Shown here: one piece after another, positions 1 to 8,679 of the stretch
Position numbering within the stretch: position 1 is the stretch's first letter
Layout of the letters: every line of letters begins with the position of its first letter
Assembly: GCA_016777225.1 (NCBI GenBank)
Contig: JADHRW010000003.1
Location: forward strand, 124,001 to 188,000
DNA from: Candidatus Thalassarchaeum sp.
Lineage (GTDB): Archaea; Thermoplasmatota; Poseidoniia; Poseidoniales; Thalassarchaeaceae
Direction: 5' to 3'
Length of the DNA: 64,000 nucleotides
Translations under genes and position numbers: made by a program
The notes under the pieces: generated by a model
Told to the model about the DNA's origin: nothing
The model's input: only the letters and a program-made list of their open reading frames with translations
Database searches by the model: none

Positions 1-470
1 ACTATCGGTCTCGAGTAGTATTTAGGATTGGAAGTTTATGCCTCCCATATTCACGCGCGATATCCAACGCACGCTACTCAGGATTCATCACTTGATCATA
101 TTGCGTACATATACGGGTCTTTCACCCTCTATGGTGCGCCGTTCCAGGCGACTTCTATTTCCGCAAGACAGATTACAGATGATCCATACCCCACATCTCT
201 TCATGATTTCTCATGAAGATTCGGTTTGTCCTATACCGTTTTCATTCGCCACTACTAGCGGTATCTCGTTTGATTTCTTTTCCTCTCCCTACTGAGATGC
301 TTCAGTTCAGGAGGTTCCCTTTCCATTTAGGAATGGCACAGAGTGCCAGGAGGTCCCATTCAGCAATTTGCGGATCCAAGAGATTCATGCCTCTCCCCGC
401 AACTTATCGCAGCTTGTCACGACCTTCTTCGGCTCTCGAGCCGAGCCATCCCCCAGTCGGGTTGTAGCAT
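1..470 (-). rRNA. 23S ribosomal RNA, 5' part (cut by window edge)
   Basis: The reverse complement reads as the first ~470 nt of an archaeal large-subunit rRNA. It has the domain I opening with GGGGGATGGCTCGGCTCGAG and GAAGAAGGTCGTGACAAGC, then GATAAGTTGCGGGGAG, and ends at the window edge with CTCGAGACCGATAGT, equivalent to the CUGACCGAUAGU region of E. coli 23S (about position 450). The 5' end near 470 is placed by alignment to the E. coli start and could be off by several bases. No 16S gene lies upstream in the remaining 63.5 kb, so this 23S is not preceded by 16S as in a classical operon. The ORFs called at 28-612 are shadows of the rRNA and its leader. Confidence 0.95.
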
Positions 471-844
471 TTTATTAATTTCTACATTCCCACTTTCTAT
501 TTATTATCTTAACACAGGGACTCATTGTGAGTCCTCTGGTGTCCAGGCATATCAATTCTGGTATCTCAGACCACTACGTCTCCCCGCAGGGCGAAGCGGT
601 CTCAACCACTAACCTTGATACATATCAGTACCAAAGCGCACTATAAGCAGCCTCGCGACCTACCTTTGGTATATGAAGTAAAGGGTTGGGACTCCCCCCC
701 CAAGGGGACTGAGTATAACGAATATAGAGTTCTTTATTAAAGAATTTATTTGAAAATATGGACGAGTTATCATTGCGTTTTTCCTTTCGTAATTATGCAG
801 AATATATTACAAGATAAGTATTAAACAATTATTATTCAAATACA
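471..844 (-). other. 23S rRNA leader / intergenic region with stem-loops
   Basis: No protein gene is seen in this 374-bp stretch between the 23S 5' end and the transporter stop. On the minus strand it would be the 23S leader. It holds a 7-bp hairpin (518-524 with 528-534, GGACTCA/TGAGTCC), a GC-rich segment around 570-600 with several short complementary runs, and an 8-bp stem pairing TACCAAAG at 629-636 with CTTTGGTA at 664-671. The stable structures suggest a processed pre-rRNA leader, possibly one arm of a 23S processing stem whose partner lies beyond the window edge. I could not fit a tRNA, 5S or SRP RNA to it. Confidence 0.5.
730..744. promoter_or_regulatory. 15-bp palindrome in the presumed 23S promoter region
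   Basis: TTCTTTATTAAAGAA is a perfect inverted repeat (7-bp arms, one central base) upstream of the structured 23S leader. Its AT-rich core could double as a TATA element for minus-strand transcription starting roughly 25 bp downstream. The promoter role is inferred from position. Confidence 0.35.
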
Positions 845-2506
845 TTATTCTGCTTCAAAATCTAATTCTGTGGGGTCAAAATCACTGACATCTATGCTTT
901 CAATGTCTTTGTAAACTAGCGGAGTTAATGCTAAACTACCCACAATTAGAAGCGTAATTATTGCAACTGGAATAGCATTATTTGACCATTCAATTGCATA
1001 TCTTACAACACAGTATACGGTCGAAATTAATAGTGTTAGTATCATGATTGGAAATCCAGTACGGAAGAACCGATTGAAAGAAATATCATTGCCGGAGTCT
1101 TCTGCTAGACCCGCGGCGACTACATTTGCTGAAGCCCCTATGATAGTTCCATTACCTCCTAAACAAGCACCCAATGCTAGGGCCCATGCTAACGGCCCCA
1201 ATGCGAGACCAAGTTCAGGATCAGATGCCAGTTTAATCACTACGGGAACCATAGTTGCAGTGTAAGGAATGTTATCTATGAAAGCAGATGCTATTGCTGA
1301 GACCCAAAGTAACAGAAGGACTGCAACCATTAGCCTATTTCCTTCTGAAGTCCTAGAAATTGTATCTGAGATTAAATCTGCTATCTGGTTAATTAGCCCC
1401 ATATATTCAAGTCCGTGAATCATTATAAACAATCCAGCAAAGAAAATGATAGTCGTCCACTCAACTGAATCTAGCTGTTCTTCTACTCGATGAGGAGATG
1501 TCACTAGAAGCATAAGTACTGCTCCACCTAGAGCAATTGTAGCCACAGAAAGTAATGGATGATGAAGTGCAGAGTGAGCAAAGAACAATACTATTACACC
1601 AATCAAAATTGCACCAGATTTCTTTAACAAGGCTACATCTTTAATTCCGTATTGAATCCTCAATAAGTCCACATTCCTCCTCCTATTGCCTGAAAGACCA
1701 GGTTTTTCTATAATTCTCAATAGCCAAAATGCAGGAATCATTGCTATGAGGACTGCTGGGGCAACATGGATTATAAAATCAGTAAAACCTATTCCTTGAG
1801 ACATCAAATTAATTTCTCCTACCGCATATGGGTAATCATTGAGTGCTGACGGTGAAAGTTGTGCACCAATAATAATATTCGGAGGGTCACCAATTTGTGT
1901 AGCAGCGCCCCCTATATTGGAGAACATAACTTCAGCAATAATTAACGGAACCGGCTCTAAATCTAGAACTTTAGAAATTTGAATAGTGACTGGCACTATC
2001 AATAAAATTGTGGTGACGTTATCTAGTAATGCGGAAAATACTGCTGTAATCATGCATAAAATAAATGTCAAACGCCAAATAGAACCACCGCTTTTTGCAT
2101 ACGCTTGGACAGCAGCCCATTCAAATAACCCAGTTTTTGAAAGAATATCTACCATTACCATCATGCCTATGAGTAAACCGATTGTTTCCCAATCAATCCA
2201 TGTCATTATCACCGACAAATCTGGACCATCCCCTACTACGTGTAAGGAAACAACTGCGGCAATCCCCCCTACAGCTGCAGCAAGAGCCCTGTGAACTACT
2301 TCAAAGACTATCAACGCATACACTGCAACTAATATCCCCAAAGCCACAGGAACAGCCCAATTTGGCATTTCTGAAGGCGCCCATGCTTCTCCTGAAGAAC
2401 CAGCAGCAGAAACAGTAATTGGTGAGATTACACAAACAAAAAATGCAGATAAATAAAATGAAATTACTTTTCGCGAGACCATCCCACAATTAACAGACAT
2501 GAGCAT
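845..2506 (-). CDS. ArsB/NhaD-superfamily ion transporter
   Basis: A polytopic inner-membrane permease of the ion-transporter superfamily that includes ArsB, NhaD and the eukaryotic P protein; the ion moved (for example Na+/H+ exchange) cannot be read from the sequence. It begins with a hydrophobic segment that looks like a signal peptide (about residues 14-35, ending VSAAG), as in NhaD/P-type members. Two inverted halves show: DNVTTILL at 162-169 with SNIGGAATQIGDPPNIIIG at 196-214 in the first, and DNIPYTATM (about 410) with GNGTIIGASANVVAAG (about 452) in the second. These are the re-entrant-loop motifs of the family, and the length of 553 aa is normal for it. It lies 64 bp downstream of yhbY on the same strand and 3' to the 23S leader. 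The exact start is uncertain; Met residues 3 and 9 are alternatives. Confidence 0.85.
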   Translation of the reverse strand: MLMSVNCGMVSRKVISFYLSAFFVCVISPITVSAAGSSGEAWAPSEMPNWAVPVALGILVAVYALIVFEVVHRALAAAVGGIAAVVSLHVVGDGPDLSVIMTWIDWETIGLLIGMMVMVDILSKTGLFEWAAVQAYAKSGGSIWRLTFILCMITAVFSALLDNVTTILLIVPVTIQISKVLDLEPVPLIIAEVMFSNIGGAATQIGDPPNIIIGAQLSPSALNDYPYAVGEINLMSQGIGFTDFIIHVAPAVLIAMIPAFWLLRIIEKPGLSGNRRRNVDLLRIQYGIKDVALLKKSGAILIGVIVLFFAHSALHHPLLSVATIALGGAVLMLLVTSPHRVEEQLDSVEWTTIIFFAGLFIMIHGLEYMGLINQIADLISDTISRTSEGNRLMVAVLLLLWVSAIASAFIDNIPYTATMVPVVIKLASDPELGLALGPLAWALALGACLGGNGTIIGASANVVAAGLAEDSGNDISFNRFFRTGFPIMILTLLISTVYCVVRYAIEWSNNAIPVAIITLLIVGSLALTPLVYKDIESIDVSDFDPTELDFEAE

Positions 2507-2570
2507 GCGTACTACATTACCTCTAAATATCTGACCATCTAAAAATTACTAGAACATTGATTTAAATATT

Positions 2571-2840
2571 TTAACTTCCAGACCAAAACACTGCAATATT
2601 TCCTCTTTGAAATACTAAAATAGATCCAGATTCTGATGAAATAGATTCGAATAAATGTTTCCTTTCAGAAGCTCCTGTAGCAACTCCTTGATTCACTTTC
2701 ATTTTTACTAATTTACGTTTAACTAGTTGTTGTTTCAATTCATCTACTACCGATTCATTAAGCCCAAGTTTACCAACTCTCATCGTGATTTCTAAACTAT
2801 TAGCCATTGCATTTCTTTTGATTGCCTTAGGTATATCCAT
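2571..2840 (-). CDS. YhbY / CRM-domain RNA-binding protein
   Basis: An 89-aa single CRM (CRS1-YhbY) domain protein. Visible family marks are the GKLGLNESVVDELKQQL helix-strand block, a basic KRKLVKMKV strand and the C-terminal strand GSILVFQRGNIAVFW. CRM proteins bind structured RNA; bacterial YhbY associates with pre-50S ribosomal particles, so a ribosome-assembly role is the likely one here. The gene follows rnp4 by 14 bp, and pairing of YhbY with RNase P subunits is a recurrent arrangement in archaea as I recall it. It lacks the GxxG loop of classic members in an obvious form, which lowers certainty about the RNA-binding mode but not about the family. Confidence 0.8.
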   Translation of the reverse strand: MDIPKAIKRNAMANSLEITMRVGKLGLNESVVDELKQQLVKRKLVKMKVNQGVATGASERKHLFESISSESGSILVFQRGNIAVFWSGS

Positions 2841-2854
2841 ATTATTACATCCAT

Positions 2855-3175
2855 TCAGATTAGTCTACGTTTTTTATTATCACAGCGCTGACAAGTAGTT
2901 ATTACTGATTTATTCCTTATCCTAACTCTTGAATCAGTTCCAAACCTCATTACAGATTCACATGATCTGCATATAAAAATTCGAGAATTAGATTCATTTT
3001 TAGAGCCATGCCTCTTACTCAGTCTAAGAATATCTCTGGCGGCAACATCTCTAATTCTATGAGAATGAGATTCTGGAGAAAGGATTATCTCAGATAAATC
3101 TGAAATTGCTGATAAAGAACGATTTCTTCGGAGAAATGACTCTTTGGATCTTCTACGACTAGACATACCAACCAC
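2855..3175 (-). CDS. rnp4: RNase P protein subunit Rnp4 (Rpr2/Rpp21 family)
   Basis: A 106-aa basic protein resembling archaeal RNase P component 4, which binds the specificity half of RNase P RNA and helps mature the 5' ends of tRNAs. The N-terminal half is Arg/Ser-rich and probably helical (ARDILRLSKRH). The C-terminal half carries a zinc ribbon with two Cys pairs, CRSC and CQRC, flanking RVRIRNKSVITT, which is the expected spacing of the Rpr2 ribbon. It starts one base downstream of the adk stop and is followed closely by yhbY, so the three are probably co-transcribed. The first Met is used; MSSRRR at residue 4 is an equally possible start. Confidence 0.85.
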   Translation of the reverse strand: MVGMSSRRRSKESFLRRNRSLSAISDLSEIILSPESHSHRIRDVAARDILRLSKRHGSKNESNSRIFICRSCESVMRFGTDSRVRIRNKSVITTCQRCDNKKRRLI

Positions 3176-3176
3176 A

Positions 3177-3797
3177 TTAATTCGATAAATGAGATATTAT
3201 CTCATCTCCAACATCTTCAATTGATTGATTTCCATTAATTCTAATCAACAATCCTTGGTTTTCATACCATCCAGCAAGTGGTGATGTTTGTTCATGATAG
3301 GCAGAAAGTCTTGTCTTTACTGTAGACTCATTGTCATCTTTTCTTTGGATTAAACGACCTGATATAGATTCAGGTGCAGGGTTAAATTTAGTATGGTAAA
3401 TCGCGCCCGTCTCAGGATCCATCCTTCTTCCAACAATTCTCTCAATAATTGATTGATCGGGAACTTCGATAGAAATAACTGCACTAACTTCAGCAATACT
3501 GGCCAGTTCTTCAGCCTGAGCAATAGTACGAGGGTATCCATCAAAGAGAACCCCACCGGATGCATCATTTTCCTTTAGCCTCTCAGCAATAAGACCGACT
3601 ATCACTTCATCAGGAACTAATTCTCCAGCCTCCATGAATACTTTAGCGGCTAAACCCAACTCACTCCCGATAGAAACCGCTTGCCTAAGCATATCACCAG
3701 TAGAAACTTGTGGTTTAGATGTTAAATCAACAATTCTTTTGGCTTGAGTGCCCTTACCTGCACCTGGCGGACCAAACAATACTATCGAACCATTCAT
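3177..3797 (-). CDS. adk: Adenylate kinase
   Basis: Catalyses ATP + AMP = 2 ADP in the cytoplasm. The 206-aa product starts at MNGSIVLF, immediately before the P-loop GPPGAGKGT (residues 9-17); the longer ORF in the track adds 34 residues running into the neighbouring protease gene and is rejected. Other marks are STGDMLR (AMP site), DGYPRT in place of the usual DGFPRT, and a short LID segment GRRMDPETGAIYH followed by a conserved QRKDD. The LID has no zinc-binding cysteines. This is the bacterial/eukaryotic-type enzyme and not the trimeric archaeal AdkA. The start lies 41 bp after the protease stop, and rnp4 follows one base after its own stop. Confidence 0.93.
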   Translation of the reverse strand: MNGSIVLFGPPGAGKGTQAKRIVDLTSKPQVSTGDMLRQAVSIGSELGLAAKVFMEAGELVPDEVIVGLIAERLKENDASGGVLFDGYPRTIAQAEELASIAEVSAVISIEVPDQSIIERIVGRRMDPETGAIYHTKFNPAPESISGRLIQRKDDNESTVKTRLSAYHEQTSPLAGWYENQGLLIRINGNQSIEDVGDEIISHLSN

Positions 3798-3838
3798 GCA
3801 TCTATGGGGAAAGGTCATAGTGATAAGGCAAACCCAAA

Positions 3839-6800
3839 CTAAGGTTGGTTTTGTTCCCACCACAGATGACCGTAGGATTGCCATTGTTCCATAGTCCATC
3901 CATCGGGTAAACCTGTCAAAGGTAATGGCGCTGATCCTTCTGGAGAAATTATTAGTTTAGCAGGAGTAGATGATGCTAAAGCGGCCTGAATTTCATCTTC
4001 ACTGACGCCCCCAGTCATAGTATCTCCAGAACCTAAAGATGTATCTAATGCAGCATTTCGACGCTCTGTTGAACTCCCAGATAGCAGCGCTGAGCCTTCG
4101 GGTATCAATTCCTCTTCAGGAGACATTAATTTTTGTGAGTTATTCCTCATACGAATGCCTAAAACAGAAACACCTACTAAAGATATAACGAATAAGAGCG
4201 ATAGAGTCCATGCAGGTAATCCTATAGATTCAATCAATCCAGACAAACCACCCGAATTAGTGACTCTCTCTTTACTCATTTGTAATTTTAATGTAGCATT
4301 TGTAATTTCAACATTTTCAGATGAAAAGTCAGTGGCATTTGCAGATAACTCTATGGTAGAAAGGCCATAATCAGAACTTTCTTTAGGTTTCACTGAAACC
4401 TCTAAAACTTTGAATCCACCGGGTAAAATATCTTCCAATAAAGGCTCATTTAACACGACATTCCAATCATTAAGTTGAGATATTATCACATTAGCATCGG
4501 CCACTATATTCCCTAAATTAGTGACATTTACTTCAAAAATTGCAGTTTCCTCATATGAAATATCTTCAATAAATAGGACCTCTGAATCTAATATTATCCA
4601 AATTGAAGGAATTACTTCTACAGTTAATTCAACTGTTTGGAAAGACACTTCTCCTCCAGGCGTAGTAAATTCTATTATAACTGATAATTTTTGACTTAAT
4701 TCCCCTACAGGAAGTGCCCCCGGGAGATTAAGACCGACTGAGATGTAAGCCTCACGATTCATATCTACCTCAAATGAATTACCTGATAGGAAACCTCCAG
4801 ACCAATCATTAGGTAGGCTACCCATTGTCAGCGTAATACCTAATGCCACATTGCCAACATTATGGAGCTTTATTAGAGATATCGATGACTGACCCAAAGC
4901 TACTTCGATTATTTCCGAACTTTCTATGTCTAAAGACGCGTATTCTTCGATGATGAGTTTTGTACCATTTATCAGAGTCTCTGAATCTTGAAGAGTAGTC
5001 CTAATAATTATTGTATTAGAATCACCCATATTAGAAGATAGGGGAACAATTGTATTGATTACTACTGTGACACTATTACCTGCAGAAATATCTACATTTA
5101 TATCTTGATTAATAAACTCATCACCATTATGAATTAATTGAGTTTGCCAACTATTTTGTACCTTAACCGTGAATTGAGATAAAACATTTCCTTCATTGGT
5201 AATTACTAAATTCGTTGTCACTAAATCTCCGTTTAATACAGATCTATCTTTAGCAAGACCTAACGGCCCAAGTGATTCACCTATATCTGAGAGAATTTCA
5301 GTACTAAAATCACGATTTTCAAATACTTCTAATAGGGCATCATCTACAGTAAATAAATTGGGATCGTTAACTGACTGAGTAGTGCAACTTACTTCTTCAA
5401 TAGTTCCAGAAGATGGAGAACCAAGAACATCATTAGGGACTCTTACCCTAATTGGAATAGGAAGAAACTGAAGTCTTGAAAGTGGCTCTAAATTAAGTAC
5501 TGAAGTGCCGCTATCACCTACCTTTATTATCCAACGATTTTCAGTTTCGCAAGAAATTGTGTACTGTGTAGGGCCATTACCAGTATTGAGGATGGAAAGT
5601 GAAAATTGAGCGAATTGACCCGGAATAGCACCTAAGTCATCAGCTCCAGCAACAACGGTAACTAAACCTTCTACACGTTCTACAACTGTTCTCAATTGCA
5701 TTGAATGAGACACAGTTGGTGCATTCTTATCCCATAGCGTTACTTGAGATGCAAATGTCCCAGGTAATGCATATATGTCATTCTCAATATCAGCATCGAC
5801 ATCTGAAAACTCTAAAGATATTAATACACTATCTCCTAATTCACCTGATGGTGATAAAATCCATGGACCAGATTCATTAAATAATTTCCACCATTCATCT
5901 TTAGGAGCCATGAGTAAACCACCATCGCCTAACAATTGCACTGGTGAAGCAGATATCTCAACAGTAATTTCAGAAGTCCCCTCATTTTTCAACTCAAGTA
6001 CAAAAGATACTGAATTAGTAATGGTTGGATCCATAATTCGCACCCGAGATAAATCATTTTCAGAAGGGTTGGATGGTAAAGAACCGTCGGCTAATAGAGG
6101 AGTTAATCGTACACCAACTTGAGATACATAAACATCCATTTCAAAATTATTATTATTAATTCCATTCAATTCATCATTTAATTCTAATACTTCAGAGTTT
6201 GAATCTAGAGTTATCTTGATTTTATGTAAGCCAGTTGTTGAGAATACATGAGGATATGAAAGAGATACTAAAGAACCACCTGAAAGCGAGGTTTTTTCTT
6301 GTTCAAGTATTATGTTACCATCAGTAATGTCTTCAATTAAAATAGAGTAATCACCACTAGGTCCTGCAGCCTGATTTTTCCACTGGGCTTCTATCAAGAA
6401 TGTATCTCCCTGAAGTGGACTTTCGACGGATGTAGACAAAGAATTAGCAAGGACTGTGAGGTCGGGTAGAACTGTTTCGAGAATATCTCCAGTTAAGACA
6501 ATAGCATATTCTTGGAGATAACCTCCTGAATGCCCTACTTCTACAGACCAAGTTCCGACTTCAGGGAGAGCGGATTTAAATCTCTCCACATTATTTAACT
6601 CATCAGAAGAACCTCCAATAGCACTAAAACCATTGATAAAATTATTACCATAATAGATTTCTCCGCTGGGCGATTTCACAATTAAATCAAGATCGTTAAC
6701 TAACTTGGGAGCAGATTGATTCGCAATCGCAGACCCTTCGCGATCATTCCAAACAAGTGTAATATCAAATTTAGATGTCGAATCTGATTCAATTGTGTAA

Positions 6801-8608
6801 ACAAAAGAGTGCCCTGGTTTTAATTCTCTTGAAGTATCATATAATATATTTAAATCCTCATTAAAACTTGTAGGAAAAATAGTTTGCGATACATTCACTT
6901 GACCCCATCCTTCCATTGAGTTAGGGATATCAGGGGCCCCCAAATCATCAGCACCATTGATTAAAAGAGCCCGAATAAGGTCTGAACGTGGCTCAACAAT
7001 AGATTGAGTTTCACGAAGATGTTGCCTTACCATTGTAGCAGCACCTGCTGCGACGGCCGTAGACATTGAAGAGCCATTTAATGTCATATATAGGGGGTTA
7101 CCAGTATCACTGTGTGTTGATGAAGAACAACTCTCTCCATCCGTAAACTGTGCCTCATTAGCTCTTGCTGAACATATCATTACACCTGGTGCAACAAGAT
7201 CTGGCTTGATTCGACCATCTAAAGTCGTCCCTATGGAAGAAGTTGAAGAAACGGAACCTGCTGAAGGACTACCATATGATCCAGTTGTAGATGAACCGAT
7301 AGTAAGTACATTCTTTGCGGTACCAGGAGGAGTTATACTTTCATAACCATTTTCTCCTAAATCTCCCGCAGAAAATAATACAAGAAAACTTGGTTGATCA
7401 ACAAGATAAGAATCCGTAGATCTTGAATCTGAACTATACTCACCTACAAGATTTACATTTCCCCAACTATTAGTTTGAATCCTAGCATTCTGTTGATAAG
7501 AATGTGAAAACATTTCATAAAGAGAGCCCCATCGTGCCAAAATACCAGAACTATCTGCTTCTAACTGATAAAAGTGAAATGTTGCTGCAGGAACAATTCC
7601 TTGAGTAAATGATTCACCTGAACCATCTCCAAGTAAAGTAGATGTCACATGAGTCCCATGACCACTATTTCTATCCTGATGTGAATTATCAGGGCCAAAT
7701 TGGTTGTAAATACCTCGGATACGTCCATTGAAATCTCCTTGATCATCATCTAAACCTGTATCAGATATGGCTAAGATTTCTCCACTTCCATTTAGGAAAG
7801 GATAGTTGTCTAGTACAAAATCAGCCCCAATTAATTGTTTAGCATTATCATTATGAACGGTAATTACTGATGAAGAATGGATACTTAGTATTCGACCATC
7901 CATTGCTAAAACGGGTATCCAAGATGCGTCTATATTCTTTATTTGACATAAAAATGCATCACATATCTTTCTTGATACACTATCATCAGACAACATCTTC
8001 AAATTCATTTCCAATTCTAGTAATTCATTAGAATCGATGTCAGATGCAGGTATGATATCTAAATCTAAAATAATTCCCCCTCTACCTGAAAGATCAACTA
8101 ACTCTTGGGAAACTCTCCAAGCAATTGGTAATTCACCAATCCAACGAACATATTCAGATTTTTCTAACAAAGATATACTGCCCAGAATATCATCAGTAGG
8201 AAGTCTCACAATCAATGCAGAATCAGGAAGAGTGTCTATTATCGGCAAATCATGTGAATATAATAGTTGCATTAAACCAGTCATATCAACACTTTTAGAC
8301 TGAATTATTACTAGACCCGTTCGATGTATGGCAGATAAATCATATAGATTCTCAGGACCGAGTGGTATAGGGTCATGTAAGGGGTCAAAATCCCCGAATG
8401 GAGAATATATCAATCCAGAGAAATTCTTCACATCATAAACAGACTCAGAAACAGAGAAAAGTTGACTCCATTGTGATTCGGAAATAAATTCATTAGATAT
8501 GATTGACAGAGACTCTTCAGAACCTTCATCTGATGCTACGACTACACTTGACCATGAAGAAAAAATAAGTATAAAAAGAACAGGAAAGACTGACCTGATG
8601 GTACTCAT
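3839..8608 (-). CDS. Giant membrane-anchored subtilisin-like protease (S8) with CARDB-like repeats
   Basis: A 1589-aa secreted protease. It has a signal peptide (residues 1-26, ending VVVAS), a ~250-residue prodomain-like region, then a subtilase domain with Asp in ISDTGLDDD (about 281), His in GHGTHVTS (about 318) and Ser in NGSSMSTAVAAG (about 514). The oxyanion Asn position reads FSAGDLGENG, so Asp replaces the usual Asn. A jelly-roll P-like domain probably follows. Next come several Ig-like CARDB/NEW3-type segments, one transmembrane helix (WTLSLLFVISLVGVSVLGI) and a cytoplasmic tail ending with GLPDGWTMEQWQSYGHLWW. It likely digests extracellular protein or matures surface proteins. It sits between gap and adk, 71 bp from gap. 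Confidence 0.88.
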   Translation of the reverse strand: MSTIRSVFPVLFILIFSSWSSVVVASDEGSEESLSIISNEFISESQWSQLFSVSESVYDVKNFSGLIYSPFGDFDPLHDPIPLGPENLYDLSAIHRTGLVIIQSKSVDMTGLMQLLYSHDLPIIDTLPDSALIVRLPTDDILGSISLLEKSEYVRWIGELPIAWRVSQELVDLSGRGGIILDLDIIPASDIDSNELLELEMNLKMLSDDSVSRKICDAFLCQIKNIDASWIPVLAMDGRILSIHSSSVITVHNDNAKQLIGADFVLDNYPFLNGSGEILAISDTGLDDDQGDFNGRIRGIYNQFGPDNSHQDRNSGHGTHVTSTLLGDGSGESFTQGIVPAATFHFYQLEADSSGILARWGSLYEMFSHSYQQNARIQTNSWGNVNLVGEYSSDSRSTDSYLVDQPSFLVLFSAGDLGENGYESITPPGTAKNVLTIGSSTTGSYGSPSAGSVSSTSSIGTTLDGRIKPDLVAPGVMICSARANEAQFTDGESCSSSTHSDTGNPLYMTLNGSSMSTAVAAGAATMVRQHLRETQSIVEPRSDLIRALLINGADDLGAPDIPNSMEGWGQVNVSQTIFPTSFNEDLNILYDTSRELKPGHSFVYTIESDSTSKFDITLVWNDREGSAIANQSAPKLVNDLDLIVKSPSGEIYYGNNFINGFSAIGGSSDELNNVERFKSALPEVGTWSVEVGHSGGYLQEYAIVLTGDILETVLPDLTVLANSLSTSVESPLQGDTFLIEAQWKNQAAGPSGDYSILIEDITDGNIILEQEKTSLSGGSLVSLSYPHVFSTTGLHKIKITLDSNSEVLELNDELNGINNNNFEMDVYVSQVGVRLTPLLADGSLPSNPSENDLSRVRIMDPTITNSVSFVLELKNEGTSEITVEISASPVQLLGDGGLLMAPKDEWWKLFNESGPWILSPSGELGDSVLISLEFSDVDADIENDIYALPGTFASQVTLWDKNAPTVSHSMQLRTVVERVEGLVTVVAGADDLGAIPGQFAQFSLSILNTGNGPTQYTISCETENRWIIKVGDSGTSVLNLEPLSRLQFLPIPIRVRVPNDVLGSPSSGTIEEVSCTTQSVNDPNLFTVDDALLEVFENRDFSTEILSDIGESLGPLGLAKDRSVLNGDLVTTNLVITNEGNVLSQFTVKVQNSWQTQLIHNGDEFINQDINVDISAGNSVTVVINTIVPLSSNMGDSNTIIIRTTLQDSETLINGTKLIIEEYASLDIESSEIIEVALGQSSISLIKLHNVGNVALGITLTMGSLPNDWSGGFLSGNSFEVDMNREAYISVGLNLPGALPVGELSQKLSVIIEFTTPGGEVSFQTVELTVEVIPSIWIILDSEVLFIEDISYEETAIFEVNVTNLGNIVADANVIISQLNDWNVVLNEPLLEDILPGGFKVLEVSVKPKESSDYGLSTIELSANATDFSSENVEITNATLKLQMSKERVTNSGGLSGLIESIGLPAWTLSLLFVISLVGVSVLGIRMRNNSQKLMSPEEELIPEGSALLSGSSTERRNAALDTSLGSGDTMTGGVSEDEIQAALASSTPAKLIISPEGSAPLPLTGLPDGWTMEQWQSYGHLWWEQNQP

Positions 8609-8662
8609 ATCATATGTCGGACTAATGAGACCCTTTTGACCGTTAACATCGAATGAATCACC

Positions 8663-8677
8663 AAATCTAGTAGATTT
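8663..8677. promoter_or_regulatory. 15-bp palindrome between gap and the protease gene
   Basis: AAATCTAGTAGATTT is a perfect inverted repeat (7-bp arms, one central base) placed just after the gap stop codon and 55 bp before the protease start. It could be an operator/promoter element for the protease or a weak 3' structure for gap. The sequence does not decide between these. Confidence 0.35.
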
Positions 8678-8679
8678 AT

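Noticed and set aside
28-612. Four short plus-strand ORFs at the left edge
   Set aside because: They lie in the 23S rRNA gene and its leader; the rRNA match explains the sequence.
540-700. tRNA, 5S or SRP RNA in the 23S leader
   Set aside because: Several stems exist, but no TPsiC loop, CCA-adjacent acceptor, 5S or SRP signature could be fitted.
3798-3899. Longer adenylate kinase N-terminus from the ORF track
   Set aside because: The added 34 residues overlap the protease 3' end and precede the natural P-loop start MNGSIVLFG.
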